Source: Vagococcus silagei (GTDB lineage Bacteria > Bacillota > Bacilli > Lactobacillales > Vagococcaceae). Taken from it: a stretch of DNA of 64,000 bases. The DNA lies in the NCBI RefSeq assembly GCF_004795745.1, contig NZ_SDGV01000004.1:124001-188000 (forward strand), written 5' to 3'. Below, piece by piece: positions 25,334-33,662 of this stretch (position 1 is its first letter; each line of letters begins with the position of its first letter). The notes under the pieces were generated by a model that saw only the letters and a program-made list of their open reading frames with translations, was not told the DNA's origin and did no database searches. A program made the position numbers and the translations under genes.

Positions 25334-25398
25334 TTGACTGACTAACAGTCAGTAATGTATGATAGCATTTAGTTGAGAACGATTCTCAGCTGAATGCT
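25334..25398 (+). promoter_or_regulatory. Promoter with TetR-type operator followed by a Fur-box-like dyad hairpin
   Basis: On the plus strand TTGACT (25334-25339), 18 bases, TATGAT (25358-25363) forms a promoter. Its spacer is filled by the perfect dyad ACTGACT-AAC-AGTCAGT (25337-25353), a typical TetR-family operator. Just past the -10 lies TGAGAACGATTCTCA (25374-25388), close to the 7-1-7 Fur consensus TGATAATNATTATCA. It forms the tip of a 16-bp hairpin (25364-25398, two G-U pairs) ending in TTTT. The direction points across the tetR gene towards the fec operon. The roles are inferred. Confidence 0.5.
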
Positions 25399-25409
25399 TT
25401 TAATTACGG

Positions 25410-26051
25410 TTAAAGATTAGCCGGTAAACTTTGGCGTAAATTTGCTAGCGCAAGGGTCCCAGTCGAAACACCAAATAGTTTTTCAAAATAGGGTTGGATA
25501 CTTTCAATTCGCGAAATACGTTCTTGTTTAGTCCATTGATTCAACGAACCATCCACCCAATGATGAAAAGTTGTTAAAAAGAATTCCGCCGTTAATGATG
25601 GGTTATCAATCTTGATTGTCCCCTCATTTTGGGCCTGAACCAACCACTCTGTCATGATTGGCGTATACATTGTCACCATCTGTTGAAACATTTTTTGTTG
25701 CAACACTAAATTTTCAATTGAGGTCATGTAATGATAACGGTTAAGATGATTGGTCTGGTCATCCAGTTCAAAAACAAAGAACCACGCGAGTTTTTGAAAA
25801 CCAGACAATGATGGATTGTTTGAAATAACTGCGAACACATCTAAATCTTCATGTAATTTACGTGCAACTAAAGCATCCGCTAATTTTTCTTTAGATTCAA
25901 AATGATAAAAGAGCGTGCCATTGGCGACACCTGCTTCTTTGGCAATTTTGCTTGTTGTGGTTTTATTGTATCCTTCAGTCCGAAACAAACTTTCAGCCAC
26001 ATCTAAAATTTGATTTTTACGTTCTCCAGGTTTCATTACTGTTCGTCCCAT
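25410..26051 (-). CDS. TetR/AcrR family transcriptional regulator
   Basis: The protein has 213 residues. The N-terminal TetR helix-turn-helix is typical: ILDVAESLFRTEGYNKTTTSKIAKEAGVANGTLFYHFESKEKLADAL. The rest is an all-helical ligand domain that I cannot assign to a substrate class. GGTGG precedes the ATG. The gene is divergent from the FecB-like lipoprotein gene with only 70 bases between, so it likely regulates the uptake operon and itself. A TetR-type operator dyad, however, lies beyond its 3' end (25337-25353) rather than in the divergent gap. Confidence 0.88.
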   Translation of the reverse strand: MGRTVMKPGERKNQILDVAESLFRTEGYNKTTTSKIAKEAGVANGTLFYHFESKEKLADALVARKLHEDLDVFAVISNNPSLSGFQKLAWFFVFELDDQTNHLNRYHYMTSIENLVLQQKMFQQMVTMYTPIMTEWLVQAQNEGTIKIDNPSLTAEFFLTTFHHWVDGSLNQWTKQERISRIESIQPYFEKLFGVSTGTLALANLRQSLPANL

Positions 26052-26071
26052 TTTTTCACCACCTAAGTTTA

Positions 26072-26100
26072 ATTAAAACACGCACAAAAAATTTAGTCAA
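26072..26100 (-). promoter_or_regulatory. Candidate promoter of the TetR gene
   Basis: Minus strand TTGACT (26100-26095), 17 bases, then TTTAAT (26077-26072). No comparable plus-strand promoter is visible in this 70-base divergent gap. Confidence 0.45.
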
Positions 26101-26121
26101 TTTGAGAGGAAGTTTAATCTT

Positions 26122-27102
26122 ATGTCCAAAAAATTCAGTACGCTAACACTTACAATCTTACTCTGTTTCAGTCTCGTTGCCTGTAAAAGCGAAACCTCAA
26201 AAGCAAAAACGAGTCAAGGTTTGACTTATGAAATTTATGATACTGGCGGCAAAAAAATCACCCAGGATTTAACAAAAACACCAACAAAAGTCACTGTCAT
26301 TGGACAATCAATTGCTGAAATGATGGCTTACTTTGATCTAGAAAACCGCATTCAAAGTATTTCATACTTAGAAGATCAAACAATTACGAATAAGAAACTC
26401 AAAGATATACCTGTATTAGCTAAACTTTGGCCCACAAAAGAAGTTTTAATCGCCCAAGATACTGATTTAATTTACAGTTTAACCACTGCTTTTGATGATG
26501 ATCGAATTGGCTCAATTGATGAATGGAATACACAAGGCGTCCCTGTTGTGACAACATCGAATTATGCGATAGGTAAAAGCATTCCTAACTACTTAGATGA
26601 AATTCGCCTAATGGGTAAACTCTTCCAAATTGAGAACAAAACTAATAAGTTTATCGAAACACAAGAAAAACGTGAGCAAAAAATTAAAGAACAATCTAAA
26701 GCTTTAAACACACAACCAAGCGTGCTTTTAATTGCGACAGATGGACGTGGTCATTACTACTACTACCCACGTAATTTTAGTTTAGTTGACGAGATGGTTG
26801 AAGGTTCTGGAGGTAAATACCTTGAGTTAAGCGACACCTATCTCGAAATTTCACTTGAGGCCGTTATCAAAGACAATCCTGATTATATTCTTTTTACTGC
26901 CTTCCAATCTGATAATCAAGAAGACTATCTAAAGAGTCTTTTAAACAATCAAAACTTACAAAACGTGACGGCAATCAAAAATAAAGCATTGCTTGAAATT
27001 GACTATATTCAAGCGACGCGTGGTGATATGAATTATATGGACCTTTATGAAAAAATCGGTCACTTCATTCAACCGGACTTAAAAATTGAGGCCTCAAAAT
27101 GA
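26122..27102 (+). CDS. Iron-complex/cobalamin-type ABC transporter substrate-binding lipoprotein
   Basis: A 326-residue extracellular binding protein with a lipoprotein signal (LVAC lipobox, Cys21) and the class III periplasmic-binding fold (FecB/BtuF/TroA-like). Recognisable segments are KVTVIGQSIAEMMAYFDLENRIQSIS in the first lobe, the long linking helix IPNYLDEIRLMGKLFQIENKTNKFIE, and NPDYILFTAF in the second lobe. A Tyr-rich patch HYYYYPRNF could line the ligand site. The ligand is probably a ferric siderophore, haem or a corrinoid, but the sequence alone does not settle it. AGAGGAAG precedes the ATG. It overlaps the permease gene by 4 bases and leads a four-gene operon. Confidence 0.85.
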   Translation: MSKKFSTLTLTILLCFSLVACKSETSKAKTSQGLTYEIYDTGGKKITQDLTKTPTKVTVIGQSIAEMMAYFDLENRIQSISYLEDQTITNKKLKDIPVLAKLWPTKEVLIAQDTDLIYSLTTAFDDDRIGSIDEWNTQGVPVVTTSNYAIGKSIPNYLDEIRLMGKLFQIENKTNKFIETQEKREQKIKEQSKALNTQPSVLLIATDGRGHYYYYPRNFSLVDEMVEGSGGKYLELSDTYLEISLEAVIKDNPDYILFTAFQSDNQEDYLKSLLNNQNLQNVTAIKNKALLEIDYIQATRGDMNYMDLYEKIGHFIQPDLKIEASK

Positions 27103-28127
27103 AAAAAATTTTAGCGAGAAAAACATATTCTCAAATGATTACAACACTGGTCATCATCTTGTTTATCTCGATGATCACTTCACTTTTTATCGGACAATTA
27201 CGTTTAAGCTTTACCGATTTTACTGAGGTTTTAACAGCCTCTTTAAATCACACCGCTCATCCTTTAGCCCGTGTGATTTGGCATATTCGCTTACCCCGAA
27301 TTATTTTAGCGGTAATTGTTGGGGCAAGTTTGGCTGTCTCGGGCAGTGTCATGCAAGCCTGTATCCAAAATCCACTCGCAGATCCTTATCTCTTGGGCGT
27401 CTCCGCAGGTGCGACAACTGGGGCAACGTTTGCTTTACTTTTTGGTGTGACCGTTCTCGGTCGGTTTGGGACCAGTATCTTTGCGTTTTTAGGTGGGATT
27501 GCCGCAACCCTTACCATTTTAAAAATTGGGGCACGCTCGTCCTTTCAACAACTGACCACAATTATCTTAGCTGGTGTTGTAATCAATGCGATTTGCCAAG
27601 CTTTAACTTCTCTTTTCATTTATCTTTCAAGCAATGTCTCTGGTGTTAAAAATGTCAGTTTTTGGACAATGGGAAGCTTAGCTAATGCCTCTTGGTTTTC
27701 CGTTCTATTTCTAGGACTTTCAAGTCTAGTAGCTCTTTCCTATTTTCCGAAGCATACTAAAACACTCAATTTATTGATGATGGGATCAGAAACAGCATCA
27801 ACTTTAGGCATTCAAACAGAAAAACAACAACAAAGATTCATGATTGTAACAGCTGGGCTAACCGCTGTCATTGTCTCACAATGTGGCATCATCGCTTTTG
27901 TCGGTTTGATTGTCCCCCACATGAGTCGTGTTTTAGTTGGTGTCAATCATCAAAAAATGTTACACATTACTGCCATTTTAGGCGCCCTACTCTTACTTTG
28001 GTCAGATAGTTTGGCACGTGTCATCATTCCTAATGGTGAGTTACCAATTGGGATTATCACTTCATTAATCGGTGCGCCGATCTTTATGCATCTCTTAATC
28101 AAACAAAAAGGACGTGATTCATTTTGA
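27099..28127 (+). CDS. FecCD family ABC transporter permease
   Basis: A 342-residue permease of the FecCD/BtuC family, expected to have ten membrane helices and to work as a homodimer. Landmarks are LPRIILAVIVGASLAVSGSVMQACIQNPLADPYLLGVSAGA, which is the most conserved stretch of the family, and GIIAFVGLIVPHMSRVLVGVNH, the coupling helix region that contacts the ATPase. The C-terminus has ELPIGIITSLIGAPIFMHLL. It begins in an ATGA overlap with the binding-protein gene, and its own stop overlaps the TTG start of the ATPase gene, so expression is tightly coupled. Confidence 0.93.
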   Translation: MKKILARKTYSQMITTLVIILFISMITSLFIGQLRLSFTDFTEVLTASLNHTAHPLARVIWHIRLPRIILAVIVGASLAVSGSVMQACIQNPLADPYLLGVSAGATTGATFALLFGVTVLGRFGTSIFAFLGGIAATLTILKIGARSSFQQLTTIILAGVVINAICQALTSLFIYLSSNVSGVKNVSFWTMGSLANASWFSVLFLGLSSLVALSYFPKHTKTLNLLMMGSETASTLGIQTEKQQQRFMIVTAGLTAVIVSQCGIIAFVGLIVPHMSRVLVGVNHQKMLHITAILGALLLLWSDSLARVIIPNGELPIGIITSLIGAPIFMHLLIKQKGRDSF

Positions 28128-28882
28128 CCTTAACAGTTAATCAATTGTCTCTCACGCTTGGTGAAAAACAAATCATTAAAAATGTGAGTCTCTCTGTACA
28201 GCAACAACAATTTGTTGGTCTTTTAGGTCCCAATGGCTGCGGTAAATCTTCCATTTTAAAATGTATCTACAAACAGTATCCAATCAAAAATGATACTGTG
28301 CATTTTTTAGAAAGTGACTTAAATACCATTGACGAAAAATGTTTAGCCACGCAACTTGCTGTTGTCAGTCAGTGGCAAGCAATAAATTTTGATTTTACAG
28401 TCTACGATATTGTACAGATGGGGCGTTATCCGCATAAAAAACAGCGCCAAAAATTTACAAAAGAAGATGATCTGATTATCTTAGTAGCTTTAGAAAAGGT
28501 GGGCTTACTACAGGCAGCCAATGAGTCATACAGTCATTTATCCGGTGGCGAGAAACAAAGGGTCATCCTTGCCCGCGCTTTAGCACAACAACCAAAATTT
28601 TTAATTTTAGATGAACCCACAAATCACCTTGATATTAAATACCAACAAGAAATTCTACGTCTTGTGAAAGCCTTAAACATTCCTGTTTTAGGAGTCCTTC
28701 ATGACCTCTCACTCGCTAGTCAATTTTGTGACAAACTTTATTTTATGCGTGATGGTGCAATTCACTATCACGGCTCGATTGAAGAGATGATGAAACCAGA
28801 TATTATTCAAGCTATTTATGACGTGAATTGTGAAATCATCACAAGTCAAACAACTGGAAATAAAACACTAAGTTACATTTAA
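28124..28882 (+). CDS. Iron-complex type ABC transporter ATP-binding protein
   Basis: A 252-residue ABC ATPase of the FepC/BtuD group. Walker A is GPNGCGKS (35-42), the signature is LSGGEKQRV, and Walker B is FLILDEPTNHLD, with the switch His in LGVLHDLSLASQFCD. The start is a TTG that overlaps the permease stop. It powers the FecCD-type permease encoded upstream. The MFS gene follows after 23 bases. Confidence 0.93.
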   Translation: MTLTVNQLSLTLGEKQIIKNVSLSVQQQQFVGLLGPNGCGKSSILKCIYKQYPIKNDTVHFLESDLNTIDEKCLATQLAVVSQWQAINFDFTVYDIVQMGRYPHKKQRQKFTKEDDLIILVALEKVGLLQAANESYSHLSGGEKQRVILARALAQQPKFLILDEPTNHLDIKYQQEILRLVKALNIPVLGVLHDLSLASQFCDKLYFMRDGAIHYHGSIEEMMKPDIIQAIYDVNCEIITSQTTGNKTLSYI

Positions 28883-28905
28883 CAAAAAGAAAGAAGACGA
28901 TTAAC

Positions 28906-30330
28906 ATGAACACAACGCTTCAAAGCAAGAGCCCATTCAAAAAATGGCTCTCACTTGCGATTATCTTACTACCAAATTTAATGATTTCTTTAAACACATA
29001 CATGTTACAAATTGGCTTACCGATCATCCAAAAAGATTTACATGCCTCATTTTCTGACGCACAACTCATCTTAAGTGGATACGCCATTGGTTTAGCAACA
29101 ACATTAATGATTAGTGGTAAATTAGGCGACCTTTTTGGGCGTAAGCGACTTTTAACCATTGGTGTAACAGGCTTCTTTTTCATGGCCTTAATTGGTGGAC
29201 TAACACATTCGATTTTTATTTTAATTGTTGTGCGCCTTTTTCAAGGTATTTTTGGTGCTTGTATTCAACCACAAGTCCTTGTTTTAATGAAATCTAATTT
29301 TGCCAAAGAAGAGCAACCTTTAGTTTTCTCCATTTATGGAGCGATGATTGGCATCGGCTTTACATTTGGTTTAATGTTGGGTGGCTTCATTATTCATCTA
29401 AACACTTTCAACTTAGGTTGGCGCAATATCTTTTTCGTGAACATGCCACTTTGTTTAGTGATTTTACTAGGGCTTAAATTAATTGATGAAACAATTGTTG
29501 AAGAGAATAAAGCTTTTGATATTATTGGAAGTAGCCTCTTTATTGGCAGCATTTTATTATGTGTGCTTAGCTTGTTCACTTTGGCAAAAAGTACAACGCC
29601 TCTTCGCGAGTTGGGGTTAATAGGTTTAGCAATCATTCTATTTATTGTTTTTTTTCACTATGAAAAGAAAAAAAAACTGGCTACAAAACCACATCTCATT
29701 GATTTTGCTATTTTTAAAGAAAAAAATTTTGCAACGGGAATGTTGGCTGTGATCTTTGTTTATATTAATATGTTTTCACTTTTTTTCCTCATCACCTACT
29801 ATGCTCAAAATGGCCTTGATTACACGGTGCCACAAACAAGCTTAGTTTTCTTACCACTAGGTTTAAGTTTCATTGCCACCTCACTTCTTTCAGCTCGTTG
29901 GGTGCGAAAAAAAGGAAATTTTGTTTTAATTTGGGGCGCGGCTCTCATGGGTGTCAGTACGATTTCTTTATGTCTTAGTGTTAAAATCACACCACAACTT
30001 TTAGCACCACAAAACATTTTGCTATTATTTTTATATGGCGCAGCGCTGGGAATGACAACGACACCACTCGTTGGAATTGTTTTAATAGATCTTAAAGCGC
30101 AATTTGCAGGAATTGGTGCAGCGATGTTAAATACGATTATGTATCTTGCGAATGCCTTAGGTGTATGTTTCATAAGTTTCATTTTTTCAAAACTACTAGC
30201 AGCAAATACCTATTCAACACAGCTTGACAACTATACCTTTAGTTTTTCAAAATCTCTCATTGCAACGGCAGTTTTTGCTGGTTTGACAACTTGTATGCTC
30301 ATGAAGATGACACTACAAAAGCATAAATAA
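28906..30330 (+). CDS. MFS transporter, DHA2 (14-TM drug/metabolite exporter) family
   Basis: A 474-residue polytopic protein with about 14 hydrophobic segments. It carries the MFS loop 2-3 motif GKLGDLFGRKRLL and a DHA2-like N-terminus (NLMISLNTYMLQIGLPIIQKDLHAS... LSGYAIGLA). Exporters of this group carry drugs, and in some Gram-positives siderophores. Being the last gene of the FecBCD-type operon, it may export the matching ligand or a toxic analogue, which is inference only. AAAGAAGA precedes the ATG. A 22-bp hairpin follows the stop. Confidence 0.85.
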   Translation: MNTTLQSKSPFKKWLSLAIILLPNLMISLNTYMLQIGLPIIQKDLHASFSDAQLILSGYAIGLATTLMISGKLGDLFGRKRLLTIGVTGFFFMALIGGLTHSIFILIVVRLFQGIFGACIQPQVLVLMKSNFAKEEQPLVFSIYGAMIGIGFTFGLMLGGFIIHLNTFNLGWRNIFFVNMPLCLVILLGLKLIDETIVEENKAFDIIGSSLFIGSILLCVLSLFTLAKSTTPLRELGLIGLAIILFIVFFHYEKKKKLATKPHLIDFAIFKEKNFATGMLAVIFVYINMFSLFFLITYYAQNGLDYTVPQTSLVFLPLGLSFIATSLLSARWVRKKGNFVLIWGAALMGVSTISLCLSVKITPQLLAPQNILLLFLYGAALGMTTTPLVGIVLIDLKAQFAGIGAAMLNTIMYLANALGVCFISFIFSKLLAANTYSTQLDNYTFSFSKSLIATAVFAGLTTCMLMKMTLQKHK

Positions 30331-30331
30331 G

Positions 30332-30389
30332 TATTTTAAGACTCTGTTTTAGTGATATGAAAATACAACTAAAACAGAGCCTTAAAATA
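30332..30389 (+). terminator. Strong hairpin after the MFS gene, lacking a T-tract
   Basis: Arms 30332-30353 and 30368-30389 pair at 21 of 22 positions around a 14-base loop, directly after the stop codon. No T-run follows, so termination may be inefficient or the hairpin may stabilise the mRNA 3' end. Confidence 0.55.
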
Positions 30390-30433
30390 TTAATATACTT
30401 GACATAACAACAACAAGATGTCTTTCACATTAA

Positions 30434-30463
30434 TTGCAAATTGTACACGTTTGTTGTACAATT
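30434..30463 (+). promoter_or_regulatory. Promoter and operator of the toxin-antitoxin pair
   Basis: TTGCAA (30434-30439), 17 bases, TACAAT (30457-30462). The perfect inverted repeat AATTGTACA-N7-TGTACAATT (30439-30463) covers the spacer and the whole -10, as expected for autorepression by a ribbon-helix-helix antitoxin. Confidence 0.75.
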
Positions 30464-30501
30464 ATCTTATCAAAAACATGTGTACTGGAGGTGCATATAA
30501 A

Positions 30502-30723
30502 ATGAGTACAATTACATTCAGAGTCACGGATGAAGAAAAACATTTTATTCAATCTATGGCAGAACTAAATGGGTTGAGTCTATCTGAGTTAGCTCGAAAA
30601 AAATTATTAGAAAGCTTAGAAGATCAAATTGACATCACTCTCTATAATGAGGCTATGAAGGCTCATAAATTAAATGATGAAAGTATTTCTCATCAAGATA
30701 TGCTTAAAGAACTAGGATTATGA
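30502..30723 (+). CDS. RelB/DinJ-like ribbon-helix-helix antitoxin
   Basis: A 73-residue protein starting MSTITFRVTDEEKHFIQSMAEL, a classic beta-strand followed by helix-turn-helix of the RHH DNA-binding fold, with LSLSELARKKLLESLED as the second helix. The C-terminal ~30 acidic residues (YNEAMKAHKLNDESISHQDMLKELGL) resemble the toxin-wrapping tail of RelB/DUF6290 antitoxins. GGAGGTG precedes ATG 30502. An upstream in-frame ATG at 30418 would place the promoter and operator inside the gene and is rejected. Its stop overlaps the toxin start. Confidence 0.85.
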   Translation: MSTITFRVTDEEKHFIQSMAELNGLSLSELARKKLLESLEDQIDITLYNEAMKAHKLNDESISHQDMLKELGL

Positions 30724-30995
30724 TGTCAAAAAAATACTCTGTTAGATATGAAAAAAGTGTAATAAAAAAATTGAAAAGGATGGACAAACATCAAGCAAGT
30801 TTGATATTATCATGGATTTCAAAAAATTTAGAAGGAACTGAGTTTCCAAGATATCATGGAAAAAGCTTAGTTGGTAATAAAAGCAGTATGTGGAGATATC
30901 GAGTTGGTGATTATCGGCTTTTAGCAGATATTAATGATGAGACAATAACCATCTTGTTGTTAGAAATAGGACACCGTAAAGATATATATAAATAG
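30720..30995 (+). CDS. RelE/ParE family toxin
   Basis: A 91-residue basic protein of the RelE superfamily. Its core is YSVRYEKSVIKKLKRMDKHQASLILSWISKNL, then the family stretch MWRYRVGDYRLLADINDETITILLLEIGHRKDIYK, with the Arg residues and the terminal Tyr used by RelE-type mRNA endonucleases. A gyrase-targeting ParE role cannot be excluded. Translation is coupled to the antitoxin by an ATGA overlap (a second ATG at 30723 is an equal candidate). The pair is flanked by its own promoter and a terminator, as expected for a mobile addiction module. Confidence 0.88.
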   Translation: MMSKKYSVRYEKSVIKKLKRMDKHQASLILSWISKNLEGTEFPRYHGKSLVGNKSSMWRYRVGDYRLLADINDETITILLLEIGHRKDIYK

Positions 30996-30997
30996 TG

Positions 30998-31025
30998 ACA
31001 CTCGGATAAGTTCTGAGTGTTTTTT
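30998..31025 (+). terminator. Rho-independent terminator of the toxin-antitoxin pair
   Basis: ACACTC (30998-31003) pairs with GAGTGT (31015-31020), then TTTTTT. The following 190 bases to 31217 hold no gene or clear signal that I can see. Confidence 0.88.
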
Positions 31026-31217
31026 CATTCTAAAAATTGATCGCAGTTAACTATCTACCAAACTATTTTTTATCACTAACTAGTTCAGAACATCTGATTG
31101 TTTCATAGTTTCTTCGAATACTAAGCACAGCTCCAAGTCATTTTAATCCATATACTAGTAACTCTTTTACTTCATTATATCATTAACGCCAATTTTATTA
31201 TTCATAAACTATCTGAA

Positions 31218-31265
31218 CAAAAAAACTGGAAATCTTCATAAGCATAGCTTATTTCAATTTCCAGT
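31218..31265 (-). terminator. Rho-independent terminator of the UvrA-like gene
   Basis: On the minus strand ACTGGAAA pairs with TTTCCAGT, with an inner AAGC/GCTT stem, followed by seven T residues. Confidence 0.85.
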
Positions 31266-31279
31266 GTTCTATTTTTATC

Positions 31280-33529
31280 CTACAAATACTTCGCCGTTAG
31301 CGATTGCTCGACCTGTTTCATCTCTTTAACGGGACCAGCATACATAATCTCACCACCATTTTTCCCTGCTTCGGGACCAATATCGATAATCCAGTCCGCA
31401 TGTTTCATCACATCAACATTATGTTCAATGACCACTACACTACTGCCATTGTTAACAAGTCGTTCTAATAAATCAAGTAATTCTTTAACATTTGCCATAT
31501 GTAAACCAGTTGTTGGCTCATCTAAAATATAGAGATTTCCTGATTTATGCAGTTCGCTGGCGAGTTTGATTCGTTGACATTCTCCACCTGAAAGAGTGTC
31601 CATCATTTGACCAAGTGAAAGATAACCAAGTCCAACCTCTTCTAATGTTGATAAGACTTTACTAATTTTCTTATTCTCAAAAAAATCAAGTGCTTCTGAA
31701 ACTGTCATCTTCAAGATTTCCACAATATTGTAACCACCTAGTTTAAATTGCAAAACTTCTTCTTTATACTGCGTACCATTACAAGCCGTACACGTCGTTT
31801 TAACACCTTCCATAAAGGCGAGCTCAGTCACAATATAACCTTTACCATTACACTTTTCACAGCCACCAGTTGAATTAAAACTAAATAGTGCCTTATCAAC
31901 TTGGTGTTTCTTCGCATAAATCTCACGAATCGTTGTCAGAATTTTTGTATAGGTGGCTAGATTAGAACGATTCGATTTATGTAAGGCACTTTGATCAATG
32001 ACAATTGCTTCAGGATGTTGTTTGACAAATTCTTCAAAAATTAATGAGCTTTTACCTGACCCTGCCACCCCAGTTACAACGGTCAAAACATTTTTGGGAA
32101 TATCGACATCAATTTGTTTGAGATTATTTGCTGTCGCGTTTAAGACATGATAATAACTGTCTGGTTGTCTTGGCGCCTCTTTAAAATCAATGGACTGATT
32201 TAAAAATTGACCTGTTAAAGTATCTCTTTTCTTTAACTCTGCAACCGTTCCGGTAAACATAATCTCGCCACCATGACTACCAGCTAGTGGTCCCACGTCA
32301 ACAATTAGATCCGCAACTTCAATCACATCTGGATCGTGTTCGACAACCAGAACCGTATTCCCCTTATCACGCAACTTTTGAAGCATCTTATTTAAACTTT
32401 GGACATCTCTCGGATGAAGCCCAGTACTTGGTTCATCAAAGATGTAAAGCACATTATTTAAACTATTATTCAAGTATTGCACCACTTTAATCCGTTGTGA
32501 TTCACCACCTGACAAAGTGGTTGTTTCACGCGAAAGCGTTAAATAATCTAGGTTCATATCAATTAAATTCTGCAAGCGAATGACTATTTCGCTAACCATC
32601 GGCTGTACTTCTGGTGCATCAATTTGTTTGATAAATGCCAACAAATCAGTTAATTCCATCTCAGTTAAATCTGCAATTGTCTTACCATTCAAGCGACTAC
32701 TAAGACTCTTATCGTTCAAGCGTTGACCATGACAGCTCGGACATGTTTCTAAAACTGTAAATGCTGACAATTTCTTTTGTGTTGACTCAGAGTGCTTACT
32801 CAAATCACGCTCAATATATAAGCGATTAAATTTATATAGAATACCCTCGAAGTCAGTTTTATAGGTGCCATCTTTATGTGACACCATTATTTTGCCACCA
32901 TGACCATATAATAACTTATCTAAATCTTCTGGTGTGTATTCATTCAAGGGTAAATCTTTATCAACAAAATCAGCCTCTGCAAATGAATGATAATACCAGG
33001 TATCTTTTCTAAATGGAGGAAATAATACTGCATCGTCATTTAAGGACTTAGTAAAATCAATAATTAAATCAACATTTGGTCCAATCACTTTGCCGATTCC
33101 CTGACAATGCGGACACATTCCATCGGGATCATTGAAAGAATAAACATTTGAAAACCCTACAAACGGTGTTGCAACACGTGAAAAAAGTAGTCTTAAGAAA
33201 CTATAAATATCCGTACGTGTTCCTAGAGTTGAACGCGCATTCCCACCCAAACGTTTCTGATCGACAATAAAAGCCGGCGATAAATTTTGAATCGAATCAA
33301 CAATAGGTTTTTCGTACTTTGGTAAAAAGCCTTGTACAAAGGTACTGTAAGTTTGATTCATTTGACGACCTGCTTCATTGGCGATTGTGTCAAAAACAAT
33401 TGATGATTTACCCGAACCAGAAACACCCGTAAAAATTGTGATCTTATTCTTTGGGATTTCAAGTGATACATTTTGTAAATTATTTTGACGCATACCTTTC
33501 AAGATGATATTTTCATGTTCTGCTGTCAT
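31280..33529 (-). CDS. UvrA-like ABC ATPase (short UvrA paralogue, drug-resistance type)
   Basis: A 749-residue tandem ABC protein of the UvrA2/DrrC kind, about 190 residues shorter than UvrA because the UvrB-binding and insertion regions are missing. Both nucleotide sites are intact: GVSGSGKSS near the N-terminus with LSGGESQRIKV and IFDEPSTGLH, then GVAGSGKSS with LSGGECQRIKL and ILDEPTTGLH. Zinc-type Cys clusters occur at CPHCQGIG, CPSCHGQ and CEKCNGKG...CTACNG. Such paralogues are linked to tolerance of DNA-intercalating drugs rather than to core excision repair. AGGAGG lies 6 bases before the ATG. The leader contains a terminator-like hairpin, suggesting conditional expression. Confidence 0.85.
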   Translation of the reverse strand: MTAEHENIILKGMRQNNLQNVSLEIPKNKITIFTGVSGSGKSSIVFDTIANEAGRQMNQTYSTFVQGFLPKYEKPIVDSIQNLSPAFIVDQKRLGGNARSTLGTRTDIYSFLRLLFSRVATPFVGFSNVYSFNDPDGMCPHCQGIGKVIGPNVDLIIDFTKSLNDDAVLFPPFRKDTWYYHSFAEADFVDKDLPLNEYTPEDLDKLLYGHGGKIMVSHKDGTYKTDFEGILYKFNRLYIERDLSKHSESTQKKLSAFTVLETCPSCHGQRLNDKSLSSRLNGKTIADLTEMELTDLLAFIKQIDAPEVQPMVSEIVIRLQNLIDMNLDYLTLSRETTTLSGGESQRIKVVQYLNNSLNNVLYIFDEPSTGLHPRDVQSLNKMLQKLRDKGNTVLVVEHDPDVIEVADLIVDVGPLAGSHGGEIMFTGTVAELKKRDTLTGQFLNQSIDFKEAPRQPDSYYHVLNATANNLKQIDVDIPKNVLTVVTGVAGSGKSSLIFEEFVKQHPEAIVIDQSALHKSNRSNLATYTKILTTIREIYAKKHQVDKALFSFNSTGGCEKCNGKGYIVTELAFMEGVKTTCTACNGTQYKEEVLQFKLGGYNIVEILKMTVSEALDFFENKKISKVLSTLEEVGLGYLSLGQMMDTLSGGECQRIKLASELHKSGNLYILDEPTTGLHMANVKELLDLLERLVNNGSSVVVIEHNVDVMKHADWIIDIGPEAGKNGGEIMYAGPVKEMKQVEQSLTAKYL

Positions 33530-33549
33530 TGTAGTCCTCCTTTGCGACT

Positions 33550-33600
33550 AAAAGAACCATCAATACAAAGTAGGAATCTACGTAGATTGATGGTTCTTTT
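33550..33600 (-). promoter_or_regulatory. Leader terminator/attenuator of the UvrA-like gene
   Basis: In the untranslated leader AAAAGAACCATCAAT (minus strand 33600-33586) pairs perfectly over 15 bp with ATTGATGGTTCTTTT (33564-33550), ending in TTCTTTT. The 21-base loop begins within the perfect palindrome AATCTACGTAGATT, which could form a competing hairpin. Position between promoter and ribosome site fits attenuation. Confidence 0.6.
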
Positions 33601-33622
33601 AAACGTTTTATTTGGTTCAATT

Positions 33623-33651
33623 AGTATAGCCTTTTTCTTAAAAAATGTAAA
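33623..33651 (-). promoter_or_regulatory. Sigma-A promoter of the UvrA-like gene
   Basis: Minus strand TTTACA (33651-33646), 17 bases, then TATACT (33628-33623). It gives a leader of about 85 bases. Confidence 0.7.
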
Positions 33652-33662
33652 GAATCTCAAAA

